A DNA stretch of 42,855 nt, taken from positions 1 through 42,855 of the forward strand of contig JAFSFY010000021.1 of NCBI GenBank assembly GCA_017434985.1. Direction: 5' to 3'. Source of the stretch: Clostridia bacterium. Its GTDB lineage: Bacteria > Bacillota > Clostridia > Oscillospirales > Acutalibacteraceae. Both the position numbers and the translations under genes were made by a program. The notes under the pieces are model-generated. The model did not search any database, was not told the DNA's origin, and saw only the letters and a list, made by a program, of their open reading frames with translations. This document shows, piece after piece, positions 24,337-32,388 of the stretch; positions within the stretch are counted from its first letter, which is position 1; each line of letters begins with the position of its first letter.

Positions 24337-25788
24337 ATGAACAAACGACCGATTCGCTTTTTTCATTCTCTCACCTTTAAACTGTATCTGGCGGCGGCAA
24401 TCTGCATTTTGTCCTTGCTCACCATTAACCTATTGTTGAACACGTTTGCTTTTTCCGATTATTATCGCGATCAAAAGCAAACCGAACTCGTACAGACTTT
24501 TGACGAACTCAATGTACTGGCGCAAGAACAAGAACAACTGATTCGCCATCTGCAACAGCGCCCCGCCGATAAAGCGGCGCTTCTTTTATGGAACGATTTC
24601 CAAATCTTGTATCGTGACCGTTCCATCCCCCTCTTGGACGATACCCCCTTCTTCTCGTTATCGCCCCTCGATATACCAAACGGGACGTACACGGTCAATG
24701 ACCGCCCGCTTCGCGGACAGGAAGGGACCGAGAAGTTGACCTTATACGGCAGAACGCAAAATGGTCTCAACGTCATTTTGCAGGTATCACTGAGCGATAC
24801 CGGTCAAACCGCCGCCATTGCCAATCGCTTTTTACTTCTTTCCTCCATCGTCACCTTACTCATCAGTGCCGTGGCGGTACTGCTCATCTCCCGTTATTTC
24901 ACCCGTCCCATTACCCGTCTTTCCGCAATGGCGCAGAATATGGCCGCCTTTAACTTCAACGACCGTTACGTTACCTACGGAAAAGACGAACTTGCCGAAC
25001 TCGGCAACAGTCTTAACATCGTTTCCGAAACGATGGAATCCACGCTGTCTAAACTAAAAACCGCCAACGCCCGTTTGGTCAACGATATGGAACGCGTGGA
25101 ACAACAAAACGAGGCCAGACGTTCGTTCATCAGCAACGTTTCGCACGAACTGAAAACCCCCATTGCCTTGATCCAAAGCTATGCAGAGGGATTGCAGGAA
25201 AACGTGGCAGAAGGCGAAGAACAACGCCGTTTTTATTGCGACGTTATTCGCGACGAATCCGACCGCTTATCCCAAATCATCAATCGGATGACGATGCTGA
25301 TGCAATTGGAATCGGGCAAGGAAGAACTGCAGATCGAGCATTTCGACGTTGCACAACTCTGCCAACGACTGCTCACCCGAAATGCACCCTTATTTGCACA
25401 ACAAGAGATTACGCTATCGCCACTGAATGTCGAACCCGCCTTTGTTTGGGGCGATCCGCAACTGATTGAAAACGTGCTTTCCAACTACCTTTCCAACGCA
25501 CTCCATCACACGGAAAAGGGCGGAACGATTGCCGTTTCGTGGGCCCCTACCGAAAACGGCACCCTGCGCATTTGCGTTTTTAACTCCGGCGCCCCCATTC
25601 CCGGCGACGATCTTCCCCGCATTTGGGAAAGCTTTTACAAAGTGGATAAGGCCCGTACACGCGCTTACGGCGGAACGGGCATCGGTCTTTCGATCGTGGC
25701 CGCCGTTATGCGTGTTCACCGTATGCCCTACGGGGTACGCAATTTGGAAAACGGCGTGGAATTCTACATCGAATTGCCGCTGAAATAA
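24337..25788 (+). CDS. Membrane sensor histidine kinase
   Basis: 483 residues. First membrane helix about 14-38, extracellular sensor about 40-162, second helix about 164-187, HAMP linker (190-242), HisKA with SNVSHELKTP (phospho-His270), then HATPase with the N-box ENVLSNYLSNALHHT and G-box YGGTGIGLSI. The sensor has no recognised domain; such short sensors often detect envelope stress or antimicrobial peptides, which is inference. It is translationally coupled to the response regulator gene. Confidence 0.94.
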   Translation: MNKRPIRFFHSLTFKLYLAAAICILSLLTINLLLNTFAFSDYYRDQKQTELVQTFDELNVLAQEQEQLIRHLQQRPADKAALLLWNDFQILYRDRSIPLLDDTPFFSLSPLDIPNGTYTVNDRPLRGQEGTEKLTLYGRTQNGLNVILQVSLSDTGQTAAIANRFLLLSSIVTLLISAVAVLLISRYFTRPITRLSAMAQNMAAFNFNDRYVTYGKDELAELGNSLNIVSETMESTLSKLKTANARLVNDMERVEQQNEARRSFISNVSHELKTPIALIQSYAEGLQENVAEGEEQRRFYCDVIRDESDRLSQIINRMTMLMQLESGKEELQIEHFDVAQLCQRLLTRNAPLFAQQEITLSPLNVEPAFVWGDPQLIENVLSNYLSNALHHTEKGGTIAVSWAPTENGTLRICVFNSGAPIPGDDLPRIWESFYKVDKARTRAYGGTGIGLSIVAAVMRVHRMPYGVRNLENGVEFYIELPLK

Positions 25789-25789
25789 C

Positions 25790-25832
25790 AAACATCCGCA
25801 GTCGTCAAGCGTCGACTGCGGATGTTTCTTTT
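25790..25832. terminator. Terminator between convergent genes
   Basis: Stem AAACATCCGCAGTCG / CGACTGCGGATGTTT with an eight-base loop, followed by cttttt on the + strand. It overlaps the last seven codons of comF on the minus strand. Confidence 0.85.
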
Positions 25833-26530
25833 TGGGGAGGCGGCGTGATGGCAATGGTCGAAACCGTCACCGTTTCGGCGCCGTACAACTTTAGCATTTT
25901 GGCGCATTCGTGCGCGGTCGCACCGGTGGTAACCACATCATCAACCAACAACACCGAATGTGCCGAAAACGGCTCTTTTACATCAAACACACCGAGAACG
26001 TTGCCGCTTCGTGCGGCGCGGTCAAGCCCCTTCTGCGGTTTGGTTTCATACGTCTTTTCAAGCGCGTCGCAAAACGGCAGTTGCAATAACTGTGCCATCT
26101 TTTTCGCCAACAACTCACTTTGGTTATACTCTCGTTTTCGAAGATCTTTTTGGATCATCGGCGTAAAACAAACGGCATCAAACGGCAGATCCGGCAACTC
26201 GCGCCGCACTGCCGCCGCCATCTGCAACGCAAAAAACGAAACCGCTTGCGGATCATCCCACTTCTTAAGGCGCAACACGCCCTCCCGTACCGCCCCTTCA
26301 TAATAAAACGGGGCGATCACACGGTCGTAGGCGTGGCGTTTCTTTTGGCATTTGCAATCCTCTTTGTGGGAACCGCAAAAGGGACAAAGCGGCGGTTTCA
26401 CCTTGGAGATCGCCGTTCGGCACTCGGAACAACTGAGTTGTAACGGTTCAATCGTCTTGTTGCAAAAGATACACCGTTCCGGGAAGAAAAAGCAGGATAG
26501 AACGTATAAAAATTGGCGAAATCGGCTCAT
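25805..26530 (-). CDS. ComF family phosphoribosyltransferase-like protein
   Basis: 241 residues from ATG 26530, which overlaps the recD2 stop (ATGA). It begins with a double zinc ribbon (CIFC, CSEC, CPFC, CKC) and continues with a phosphoribosyltransferase fold ending in VLLVDDVVTTGAT, the PRPP-binding loop (about residues 194-206). ComF proteins are needed for DNA uptake in competent Firmicutes and Proteobacteria; their enzymatic activity is not clear. Pairing with recD2 in an operon is a DNA-processing context and is common in Clostridia. Confidence 0.9.
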   Translation of the reverse strand: MSRFRQFLYVLSCFFFPERCIFCNKTIEPLQLSCSECRTAISKVKPPLCPFCGSHKEDCKCQKKRHAYDRVIAPFYYEGAVREGVLRLKKWDDPQAVSFFALQMAAAVRRELPDLPFDAVCFTPMIQKDLRKREYNQSELLAKKMAQLLQLPFCDALEKTYETKPQKGLDRAARSGNVLGVFDVKEPFSAHSVLLVDDVVTTGATAHECAKMLKLYGAETVTVSTIAITPPPQKETSAVDA

Positions 26531-28737
26531 ACAAATGCCCTCTTTGCCGTACACAGAAAATGTTTGAGCCCGGTATACCGCAAGGTCTTACGGTCGTTAT
26601 TCACCATATTTTCAACCGTTTGTCGATTTCCCGCCACAACCAACAGCCGTTTAGCACGCGTCACCGCTGTATACAGCAAATTGCGATAACAAAGTTGCGG
26701 TTGATTGCGAAACAGCGGAAGCACCACCATATCGAACTCGCTGCCCTGGCTTTTGTGCACCGTGATCGCATATGCGGGTTCCAACTCCTGTGCTTGATCG
26801 TAGGTATACACCGCTACGCGATCGTCGTATCGCACCTTTAAGAGCTGATCCCGCACGTCGATTGATTCCAAAATACCGATATCGCCATTAAAGACGCCCA
26901 ATCCCGTGTCACCGTTATCGCGCGTCCACAAAATATCGTAATCGTTTTTGATGTGCATCACCTTATCGCCCTCTCGCAAGAGGCCGTGTTCCCCCGTCCA
27001 CTCGCGTTTAGCGGGATCTTCGGGATTGAGCGCTTCTTGCAATCGATTGTTGAGCGCGAGTGTTCCTACCTCCCCTTTTCGGCCGGGACACAACACCTGA
27101 ATCCCCTCGAACACCGAGGTACCGTAGGTCATCGGCAAGCGCCGTACGCACAAATCCACGATCGCCTCCGCCGTATCTTCGTAACTTGCTTGCGGCAAGA
27201 AGAAACAATCCCCGTTTTTTTGCGAAAAGATCGGCATTTCGCCCGACACGATGCGGTGGGCATTGGCAACGATATCGCTTTGCAATGCTTGCCGAAACAC
27301 TTGTTTCAATTCCACAACGGGCAGAGCGCCGCTGTCGATCAAATCGTGAAGCACACGTCCTGCACCAATGGCGGGTAACTGATCCGAGTCACCCACCAAC
27401 ACCAGTCGGCATCCCGGTTTCAAAGCGCGCAACAAGTGATCAAACAGCACCGTGTCCACCATAGACACCTCATCCACGATCAAGGCGTCGATATCGAGCG
27501 GATTCTTTTCGTTGCGTGCGAAAGCAGGCTGGTCACTGTCATCCCACTGTACCTCCAGCAAACGGTGAATGGTTTTGGCTTCACACCCCGTCACTTCGGT
27601 CATCCGTTTGGCGGCACGCCCCGTCGGTGCAGCAATGGCTACGTGTTCGCCCAACGCTTCCAGCAACGTAATAATGGCGCGCAAGGTGGTGGTTTTGCCC
27701 GTTCCGGGACCGCCCGTTAAAATCAGCAGTCCCGTTTCCACCGCCGCCAAAATGGCCTTTTTCTGCTCTTCTTCGTAACGGATACCGTTCTTCTCTTCCA
27801 CAACGGCAAGGTTATGTATCGTTTTCTCGCTGACAGGCGTTTGAAATCCCGTCATCAAGGAAATGCGCGACGCAATATACCGCTCCGCTTGATACAAATG
27901 CGGCAAAAACACAAACGCGCGATCATCGATCGCTTCTTCCTTTACCACAAAATTGTGTAACATATCGATCAGCACGTCACCGACCGTTTCTTCACTTACT
28001 CCAAGAAGCAACGCTGCCGTAGAAACCAATTTGTTACGCGGCAAGCAGGTGTGCCCGTTATTCAAGTTGTGGCGCAATACGTGAAGAATACCGGCTTCCA
28101 CCCGTCGAGAATCGTCCGCCGCACGCTCCATACTCATACAAATGGCATCGGCTCTCTCAAAGGAAATGTAGAGTCCCGACGAACACAACAAATACGGATT
28201 ATCGCGGATGGTATCCACCGTTTTGACACCCCACCGCTTCCAACAGCGCAAGGCTTCGGCCGGGGTCAAGGAATATTGTGAAAAGGCAAGAAGCACCTCC
28301 CGCAAACCGAATTGTTCACGATATTCGCGGGCAATCTTTTCCGCGCGCGCAGGGGTAATGCCTTTCACCTTGGCCATCAGCTGAGGTTCTTCCTCAATCA
28401 CGCGCAGGGTATCATCACCGAATTTTTCCACCAAAGCATGCGCGGTAGCAGGCCCCACACCTTTGACGGCGCCCGACGCCAAATACCGAAGCACCGACGC
28501 CGTATCGGTCGGCAAGGCGTGTTCACACGACGATACGCGAAATTGACGACCGAATTTGGGATGTTCCACCCATTCGCCCGTCATACGCAGCAATTCGCCC
28601 GCTTGCACACTCGGCAACGTGCCAACCACTTTATGATATTCTTCGTCACTCTCCAGATCCAAAACCGTCCACCCGTTTTCGTCGTTGCGAAAGACGATGC
28701 GTTCAACCGTGCCGGAAAGTTCTTCGCATGTTCCCAT
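26527..28737 (-). CDS. recD2: RecD2-type ATP-dependent DNA helicase
   Basis: 736 residues, the usual size. There is an N-terminal OB-like region (LSGTVERIVFRNDENGWTV), helix-hairpin-helix repeats (about 85-190), then a superfamily 1B helicase core: Walker A TGGPGTGKTTT (about 340-350), DEVSMVD (Walker B), and a C-terminal UvrD-like region with AITVHKSQGSEFD and YTAVTRAK. RecD2 is a 5'-3' helicase acting in repair outside RecBCD. It is co-transcribed with comF downstream. GGAG lies 12 bases before ATG 28737. Confidence 0.93.
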   Translation of the reverse strand: MGTCEELSGTVERIVFRNDENGWTVLDLESDEEYHKVVGTLPSVQAGELLRMTGEWVEHPKFGRQFRVSSCEHALPTDTASVLRYLASGAVKGVGPATAHALVEKFGDDTLRVIEEEPQLMAKVKGITPARAEKIAREYREQFGLREVLLAFSQYSLTPAEALRCWKRWGVKTVDTIRDNPYLLCSSGLYISFERADAICMSMERAADDSRRVEAGILHVLRHNLNNGHTCLPRNKLVSTAALLLGVSEETVGDVLIDMLHNFVVKEEAIDDRAFVFLPHLYQAERYIASRISLMTGFQTPVSEKTIHNLAVVEEKNGIRYEEEQKKAILAAVETGLLILTGGPGTGKTTTLRAIITLLEALGEHVAIAAPTGRAAKRMTEVTGCEAKTIHRLLEVQWDDSDQPAFARNEKNPLDIDALIVDEVSMVDTVLFDHLLRALKPGCRLVLVGDSDQLPAIGAGRVLHDLIDSGALPVVELKQVFRQALQSDIVANAHRIVSGEMPIFSQKNGDCFFLPQASYEDTAEAIVDLCVRRLPMTYGTSVFEGIQVLCPGRKGEVGTLALNNRLQEALNPEDPAKREWTGEHGLLREGDKVMHIKNDYDILWTRDNGDTGLGVFNGDIGILESIDVRDQLLKVRYDDRVAVYTYDQAQELEPAYAITVHKSQGSEFDMVVLPLFRNQPQLCYRNLLYTAVTRAKRLLVVAGNRQTVENMVNNDRKTLRYTGLKHFLCTAKRAFV

Positions 28738-28773
28738 ACCCTGTATTCTCCGTTTTTCTAACCTTTATTTGTA

Positions 28774-29112
28774 TTATACCACACCTCTTTTGTCTTGTAA
28801 ACCAACCGAGAACAATTCAAAAAAATCCTCTTTTTCACAAAAAGTGATCCCCAGCTTTCGGCATAGGTGTTCGATACTCTCTCGTTCTTCCGCTAGCCCG
28901 CAATCGACCGCAACCCATTCATATCGACACGAACGGTTTTGTTCTTGTGCGGCTTGCCGAATCAAAAACTCGGCATCTTCCGTCTTAAAAAGCGGCAACA
29001 CACAAACCGTTTTCCTCTCAAAAAACAGCAATCGATAAGCGGCGCGCGAAAGCAAATCCGCCATGCCATACGACGCAAGAAGCAACACGATTATCAAAAT
29101 AATCGTCTTCAT
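28774..29112 (-). CDS. Small membrane-anchored protein, unknown function
   Basis: 112 residues: one N-terminal membrane helix (2-20), a basic/aromatic stretch YRLLFFERK, then a compact alpha/beta domain with VCVLPLFKTEDAEFLIRQAAQEQ and a CGLAEERESIEHLCRKLGI helix. No family was recognised. The start is set by GGGGTGAGGAA before ATG 29112. It sits between pdaA and recD2 on the same strand; a link to sporulation or DNA processing cannot be drawn from sequence. Confidence 0.65.
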   Translation of the reverse strand: MKTIILIIVLLLASYGMADLLSRAAYRLLFFERKTVCVLPLFKTEDAEFLIRQAAQEQNRSCRYEWVAVDCGLAEERESIEHLCRKLGITFCEKEDFFELFSVGLQDKRGVV

Positions 29113-29157
29113 TTCCTCACCCCCACGTCACAGCATATGGCACAGGACAAGGAATGG

Positions 29158-29955
29158 TCAACACATCAGCGTTTCCAAACTCTCAAACGTATATCCCATC
29201 GCTTTCCATTTGGTCAAGAGCTCATCCAAGATGGCCGCATTGGTTGCTGACGTACTGTGCAGCAAAACGATTGCCCCGGGATGCACACGGGTCAGTAATT
29301 TGGAGAAGGCCTCTTCACGAGTCGGCTGATCATTCACATTCCAATCCACGTACGCCAAACTCCAAAAAAAGGTGTGATAACCCATTTCACTCGCCATTTG
29401 CAAATTGGATTCACTGAATTTTCCTTGCGGCGGTCGGTACAATTTTTTCATCGATTGCCCAATCAAATTTTCATACGCTTGCTCAAGGTCGGTCAATTCT
29501 TTTGCGAAAGATTCACGGTTTTGAATAGCGGCCATATCGGGATGTGTGGCAGTGTGATTGCCCACCGTGTGCCCTTCTGCAACCATACGTTTTACCAATT
29601 CGGGTGCCGTATCCATATAGTGCTTCACCAAAAAGAAGCAAGCGTTCACCTTGTGTTTTTTCAGGGTATCCAAAATCGACGCCGTATAGCCGTTTTCATA
29701 CCCTGCGTCAAAGGTCAAATAGAGCGTTTTCTCCTCACCTTCATCGACCGATGTTTCCCCCAGGAAATGTGCGTGGTAGCGCGCCAGATAATCGCGATCG
29801 GCGTTTCCCGTCGGCGGCTCGCCTTTGTTTTGGAAAGAAAGCCCCCAATTGGATACCGTTGCAACCGTCCTTCCCTGTGAAACACCGAAAACCGCCGCCA
29901 CAACAACGAGTATCGCCACCACAAAATACCAGATCCCCGTTTTTCGAAAAGTCAT
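29158..29955 (-). CDS. pdaA: PdaA-like peptidoglycan deacetylase (sporulation cortex)
   Basis: 265 residues. N-terminal membrane anchor (7-27), then WGLSFQNKGEPPTGNADRD, a stretch typical of PdaA, then the NodB deacetylase domain: LTFDAGYENGYT (motif 1; TFDAG here against TFDNG in Bacillus), HTVGNHTATHPD (motif 2 with the metal-binding His residues), YRPPQGKFS (motif 3), a W-rich motif 4 and VLLHST (motif 5). PdaA deacetylates muramic acid so that cortex delta-lactam can form. AAAAGGAGGTC before ATG 29955 fixes the start. It is divergent from a small putative forespore protein and the spore DNA-binding protein. Confidence 0.85.
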   Translation of the reverse strand: MTFRKTGIWYFVVAILVVVAAVFGVSQGRTVATVSNWGLSFQNKGEPPTGNADRDYLARYHAHFLGETSVDEGEEKTLYLTFDAGYENGYTASILDTLKKHKVNACFFLVKHYMDTAPELVKRMVAEGHTVGNHTATHPDMAAIQNRESFAKELTDLEQAYENLIGQSMKKLYRPPQGKFSESNLQMASEMGYHTFFWSLAYVDWNVNDQPTREEAFSKLLTRVHPGAIVLLHSTSATNAAILDELLTKWKAMGYTFESLETLMC

Positions 29956-29994
29956 AAGACGACCTCCTTTTGTACACCGTATGACACAAAAAAA

Positions 29995-30023
29995 GAATTA
30001 TGAGTCTTTTTTAATGCATACTA
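29995..30023 (+). promoter_or_regulatory. Putative sigma-G promoter
   Basis: GAATT (29995-29999), 17 bases, CATACTA (30017-30023). CATACTA is the consensus sigma-G -10; the -35 matches four of five bases of GAATA. It lies 20 bases before the 49-residue gene and fits forespore expression of the neighbourhood. Confidence 0.55.
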
Positions 30024-30042
30024 GTTTTAAGGAGTGATAAAC

Positions 30043-30192
30043 ATGGAAAAACGAAAAAAAATTAACGTGCAAGCAGAGGCGGAAACGCTGCAAAAGCAAG
30101 GTCGCGGAAGCATCGTGTCGGATATTTTGGGCAGTTACACCGGCACGGGGCAAAACGGCGAAAGTCCCGAACAAGACGCCGACGATCTGTAA
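30043..30192 (+). CDS. Small charged protein, probably forespore-expressed
   Basis: 49 residues from ATG 30043 with AAGGAGTG upstream. The sequence is MEKRKKINVQAEAETLQKQG at the start, then RGSIVSDILGSYTGTG and an acidic tail ending EQDADDL. It has no membrane helix or cysteine. I recall similar small proteins in Clostridia but know no function for them. A sigma-G-like promoter precedes it, and pdaA and an SASP gene flank it, so a forespore role is a reasonable inference. Confidence 0.7.
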   Translation: MEKRKKINVQAEAETLQKQGRGSIVSDILGSYTGTGQNGESPEQDADDL

Positions 30193-30326
30193 CGTTGATT
30201 ACCAAAAACGGGCAACGTTTGTAAAAATTAGCACACATTTTCTTTGTCGGTTGCTGCACACTATTACTGCAAACGCAAGATGAGTATACGGCGCAAGCCG
30301 AAATCGTTTTGAGGAGTGTAACAACT

Positions 30327-30518
30327 ATGTCCAGCAAGAAAAACTTGGTTCCCGAAGCGCGTGAAGGTCTTAACCGTTTCAAGATGGAAGCCGCTAACGA
30401 AGTGGGCGTCAACTTGAAACAAGGTTACAACGGCGACCTCACCTCCAAACAAGCCGGTTCGATCGGTGGCCAAATGGTCAAAAAGATGATCCAGCAGTAC
30501 GAAAACGGCCTGAAATAA
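30327..30518 (+). CDS. Alpha/beta-type small acid-soluble spore protein
   Basis: 63 residues from ATG 30327 (GAGGAG upstream; the frame's earlier start at 30309 lacks a ribosome binding site). It shows the two helices of the family: EAREGLNRFKMEAANEVGV, containing the GPR protease site region, and TSKQAGSIGGQMVKKMIQQYE, the DNA-binding helix. These proteins coat spore DNA and protect it from UV, and are degraded at germination. CACACTA at about 30266 could be a sigma-G -10, but no -35 match was found. A strong terminator follows. Confidence 0.95.
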   Translation: MSSKKNLVPEAREGLNRFKMEAANEVGVNLKQGYNGDLTSKQAGSIGGQMVKKMIQQYENGLK

Positions 30519-30536
30519 TCGGTTGTTTTGCCAACG

Positions 30537-30566
30537 CCGTCGGGGGGAATTCCCCCGACGGTTTTT
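30537..30566 (+). terminator. Intrinsic terminator
   Basis: Ten-pair stem CCGTCGGGGG / CCCCCGACGG around gaatt, then gtttttgg. It ends the SASP gene. Confidence 0.9.
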
Positions 30567-30586
30567 GGTTTTTTGCGCTTTTTCTA

Positions 30587-30614
30587 TTGACAAATTCAGC
30601 AAACGCGGTATAAT
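30587..30614 (+). promoter_or_regulatory. tRNA-Gln promoter
   Basis: Consensus TTGACA (30587-30592), 16 bases, TATAAT (30609-30614), 20 bases before the tRNA. Confidence 0.85.
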
Positions 30615-30634
30615 ATAACACGGTCTTACCACAT

Positions 30635-30708
30635 TGCGGAATTGTGTAAAGGTAGCACGAGAGTCTCTGAATCTCTTTGTCTAGGTTCGATTCCTAGTTC
30701 CGCAGCCA
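30635..30708 (+). tRNA. tRNA-Gln (CTG)
   Basis: 74 bases including the encoded CCA. Acceptor TGCGGAA / TTCCGCA, D-arm GTG...CAC with AAAGGTAG loop, anticodon loop CTCTGAA (anticodon CTG), T-arm TAGGTTCGATTCCTA. The last pair of the anticodon stem (position 31-39) reads T-T, a mismatch. It is followed at once by its terminator and then the second composite repeat. Confidence 0.95.
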
Positions 30709-30709
30709 G

Positions 30710-30741
30710 AAAAAACGACAAGTTTCGACTTGTCGTTTTTT
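30710..30741 (+). terminator. tRNA-Gln terminator
   Basis: Stem AAAAAACGACAAGT / ACTTGTCGTTTTTT with loop ttcg. The composite repeat begins just after it. Confidence 0.9.
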
Positions 30742-30744
30742 CAA

Positions 30745-30911
30745 TTAAATCCGCCTTTTGCGGAATAAATCCACCTGCGGCGGATGAAATCGCTTCGCGA
30801 TGAAATCTGCCTTACGGCAGAAGATGGGCGGATTTGATTTCATCTGAAGCCGAAGGCTGAAGATTTCATCCGAGCCAAGCGAGGATTTCATCGTGCAACG
30901 CACGATTTCAT
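30745..30911. repeat. Composite multi-hairpin repeat, copy 2
   Basis: Same plan as 110-283. ATGAAAT spacers at 30784-30790 and 30800-30806; ATTTCAT spacers at 30837-30843, 30863-30869, 30885-30891 and 30905-30911. Small stems include CTGCC/GGCAG, AGCC/GGCT and CGTGC/GCACG. The outer pair AAATCCGCC / GGCGGATTT corresponds to AAATCCACCC / GGGTGGATTT of copy 1. Both copies start with TTAAATCC after a terminator T-run, and both are followed within about 20 bases by a T-arm-like sequence (GGGTTCGAAACC here). The 168 bases from here to the plsC-like gene at 31080 hold no gene that I can see. Confidence 0.75.
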
Positions 30912-31079
30912 TAACATTACTTGGGTTCGAAACCTTATTGCAAAACGCAAAAATATCTTTTTCGTAGCCTTTACACAAAAAATACCGAGAACTTTGTTCT
31001 CGGTATTTTTTATTTTTATGCGAGGTTGTAAATATCATGAACCGGGCGAACCACGATTCGTTTACACGTTTCCAATGAA

Positions 31080-32288
31080 TTACAGCCCCAAGAACTGACT
31101 ATTCTCATTCTCTTTTGCAATGTTCTTGGCGCGAAAATAGATGTTCACATATTTCAAGGCATTAAATCGTTTGTCACCGCGGATTTGATACACGTGATCG
31201 TTGTAATACACGTTGAGTTTGTTGCGACCCAGCACCGCCATCGCCGTTATCTCTTCAAACATCCACGTTAGTTCGTGGGGAGACACCTCATCCAAAACCA
31301 CTCGATTCCCATACAATGTCAGCGTCGCGTTTTTTAGGAGCGGGATTTTCTTTTTATACACGATTACTTCGTTTACGGTGACAGAGTCCGTATACAACGG
31401 TTTTTCGGTATATTCTTGCGTATTCAACGAATTAACAAACCCGTTTTGGTACTCGTACCAGTCATTCACAAATCGGAAAGGAAAGTCAAATCCAACCCCC
31501 TGCAACGTTTTATCCTCGCCGTACAGCACTTTTCGGTGGCAATTCTTGCACTCGATCTCGTTTCCGTGACTTTCAAACACCGAAAGACCGCAAAACGGAC
31601 ACACGTACATCGCGCGCTCCAAATATTCCGCGCGGGCAGCCGAACGGAAATTCCCATCCGCTGCTACTTCATTCACATATAAGCCTTCTTCAATGAGCGC
31701 AAGCAGTTGGTCGTTGTCAAGCGACGCGTATTCTTCCGGCTCGATCACGCGGGATACGTAAGCCCGCATCTTACCTTTACGCACGCCGTCACTCCAACGC
31801 GGTTGAACACCGTAACCGCCCTCAATGCGATACAGTGCGATCGGCAGTCCCAATTTGCGAGCCAACGACGCAATGGCAGGGTTCATATATTCCGTTTTAC
31901 CGCTGTAGGTGCGATTGCCTTCCGGCGCCACTGCGATGGTGCCGCCCTCTTTGGCCACACGAATGCAGTTCATCACCGCTTTGACATCGGTGGTTTGTTT
32001 GCGAATCGGGATCGGTGCGATCAACCAACGAATCAACGACGAAATCCACCCGTTGGAAAAAATATCCTCGGTCGCCAGATAATAAATCGGGCCTTTGAAC
32101 GATAACCCGACAAAAAACTGGTCAAAGGTCGTTTGATGATTGAGAAGTATTAAGTATGCACGGTCGCCTTGCTCGCGAAACTTTTCCGCCGTAACGCCGT
32201 AGTGCCACTTGCAAAAGTGATACAAAAGCCCATACGCTATGTTTCTGACCAGACGGTGCCGCGGTTTTATCCATTTCGTTTTCTTCAT
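31080..32288 (-). CDS. PlsC-like acyltransferase with zinc-ribbon extension
   Basis: 402 residues from ATG 32288, which has GGCGGAGATGG upstream; the frame extends to 32318 without a better site. The N-terminal 210 residues are a lysophosphatidate-type acyltransferase with NHQTTFD (HX4D catalytic motif), APEGNRTYSG (EGxR substrate motif) and an N-terminal membrane-associated helix. Then follow a zinc ribbon (CPFCG ... CKNCH) and a 130-residue C-terminal domain of beta strands, with no known name. The extension is unusual for phospholipid PlsC (about 240 residues), so the acceptor may differ or the ribbon may regulate it. It has its own promoter at the tex terminator. Confidence 0.78.
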   Translation of the reverse strand: MKKTKWIKPRHRLVRNIAYGLLYHFCKWHYGVTAEKFREQGDRAYLILLNHQTTFDQFFVGLSFKGPIYYLATEDIFSNGWISSLIRWLIAPIPIRKQTTDVKAVMNCIRVAKEGGTIAVAPEGNRTYSGKTEYMNPAIASLARKLGLPIALYRIEGGYGVQPRWSDGVRKGKMRAYVSRVIEPEEYASLDNDQLLALIEEGLYVNEVAADGNFRSAARAEYLERAMYVCPFCGLSVFESHGNEIECKNCHRKVLYGEDKTLQGVGFDFPFRFVNDWYEYQNGFVNSLNTQEYTEKPLYTDSVTVNEVIVYKKKIPLLKNATLTLYGNRVVLDEVSPHELTWMFEEITAMAVLGRNKLNVYYNDHVYQIRGDKRFNALKYVNIYFRAKNIAKENENSQFLGL

Positions 32289-32320
32289 GATCCATCTCCG
32301 CCGCATAATTATACACATTC

Positions 32321-32350
32321 ATTGTATCATAAAAAGTAAGAAAAAAGCAA
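32321..32350 (-). promoter_or_regulatory. plsC-like gene promoter
   Basis: On the minus strand TTGCTT (32350-32345), 18 bases, TACAAT (32326-32321). The -35 box lies in the foot of the tex terminator stem and its T-run. Confidence 0.6.
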
Positions 32351-32384
32351 GAGAAACGCACCGTATTGGCGAATTTCTCTTGCT
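32335..32384 (-). terminator. tex terminator
   Basis: Stem AGCAAGAGAAA / TTTCTCTTGCT with inner CGC/GCG, followed on the minus strand by a T-rich run. It overlaps the promoter of the next gene, so termination and initiation share sequence. Confidence 0.8.
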
Positions 32385-32388
32385 ATTC

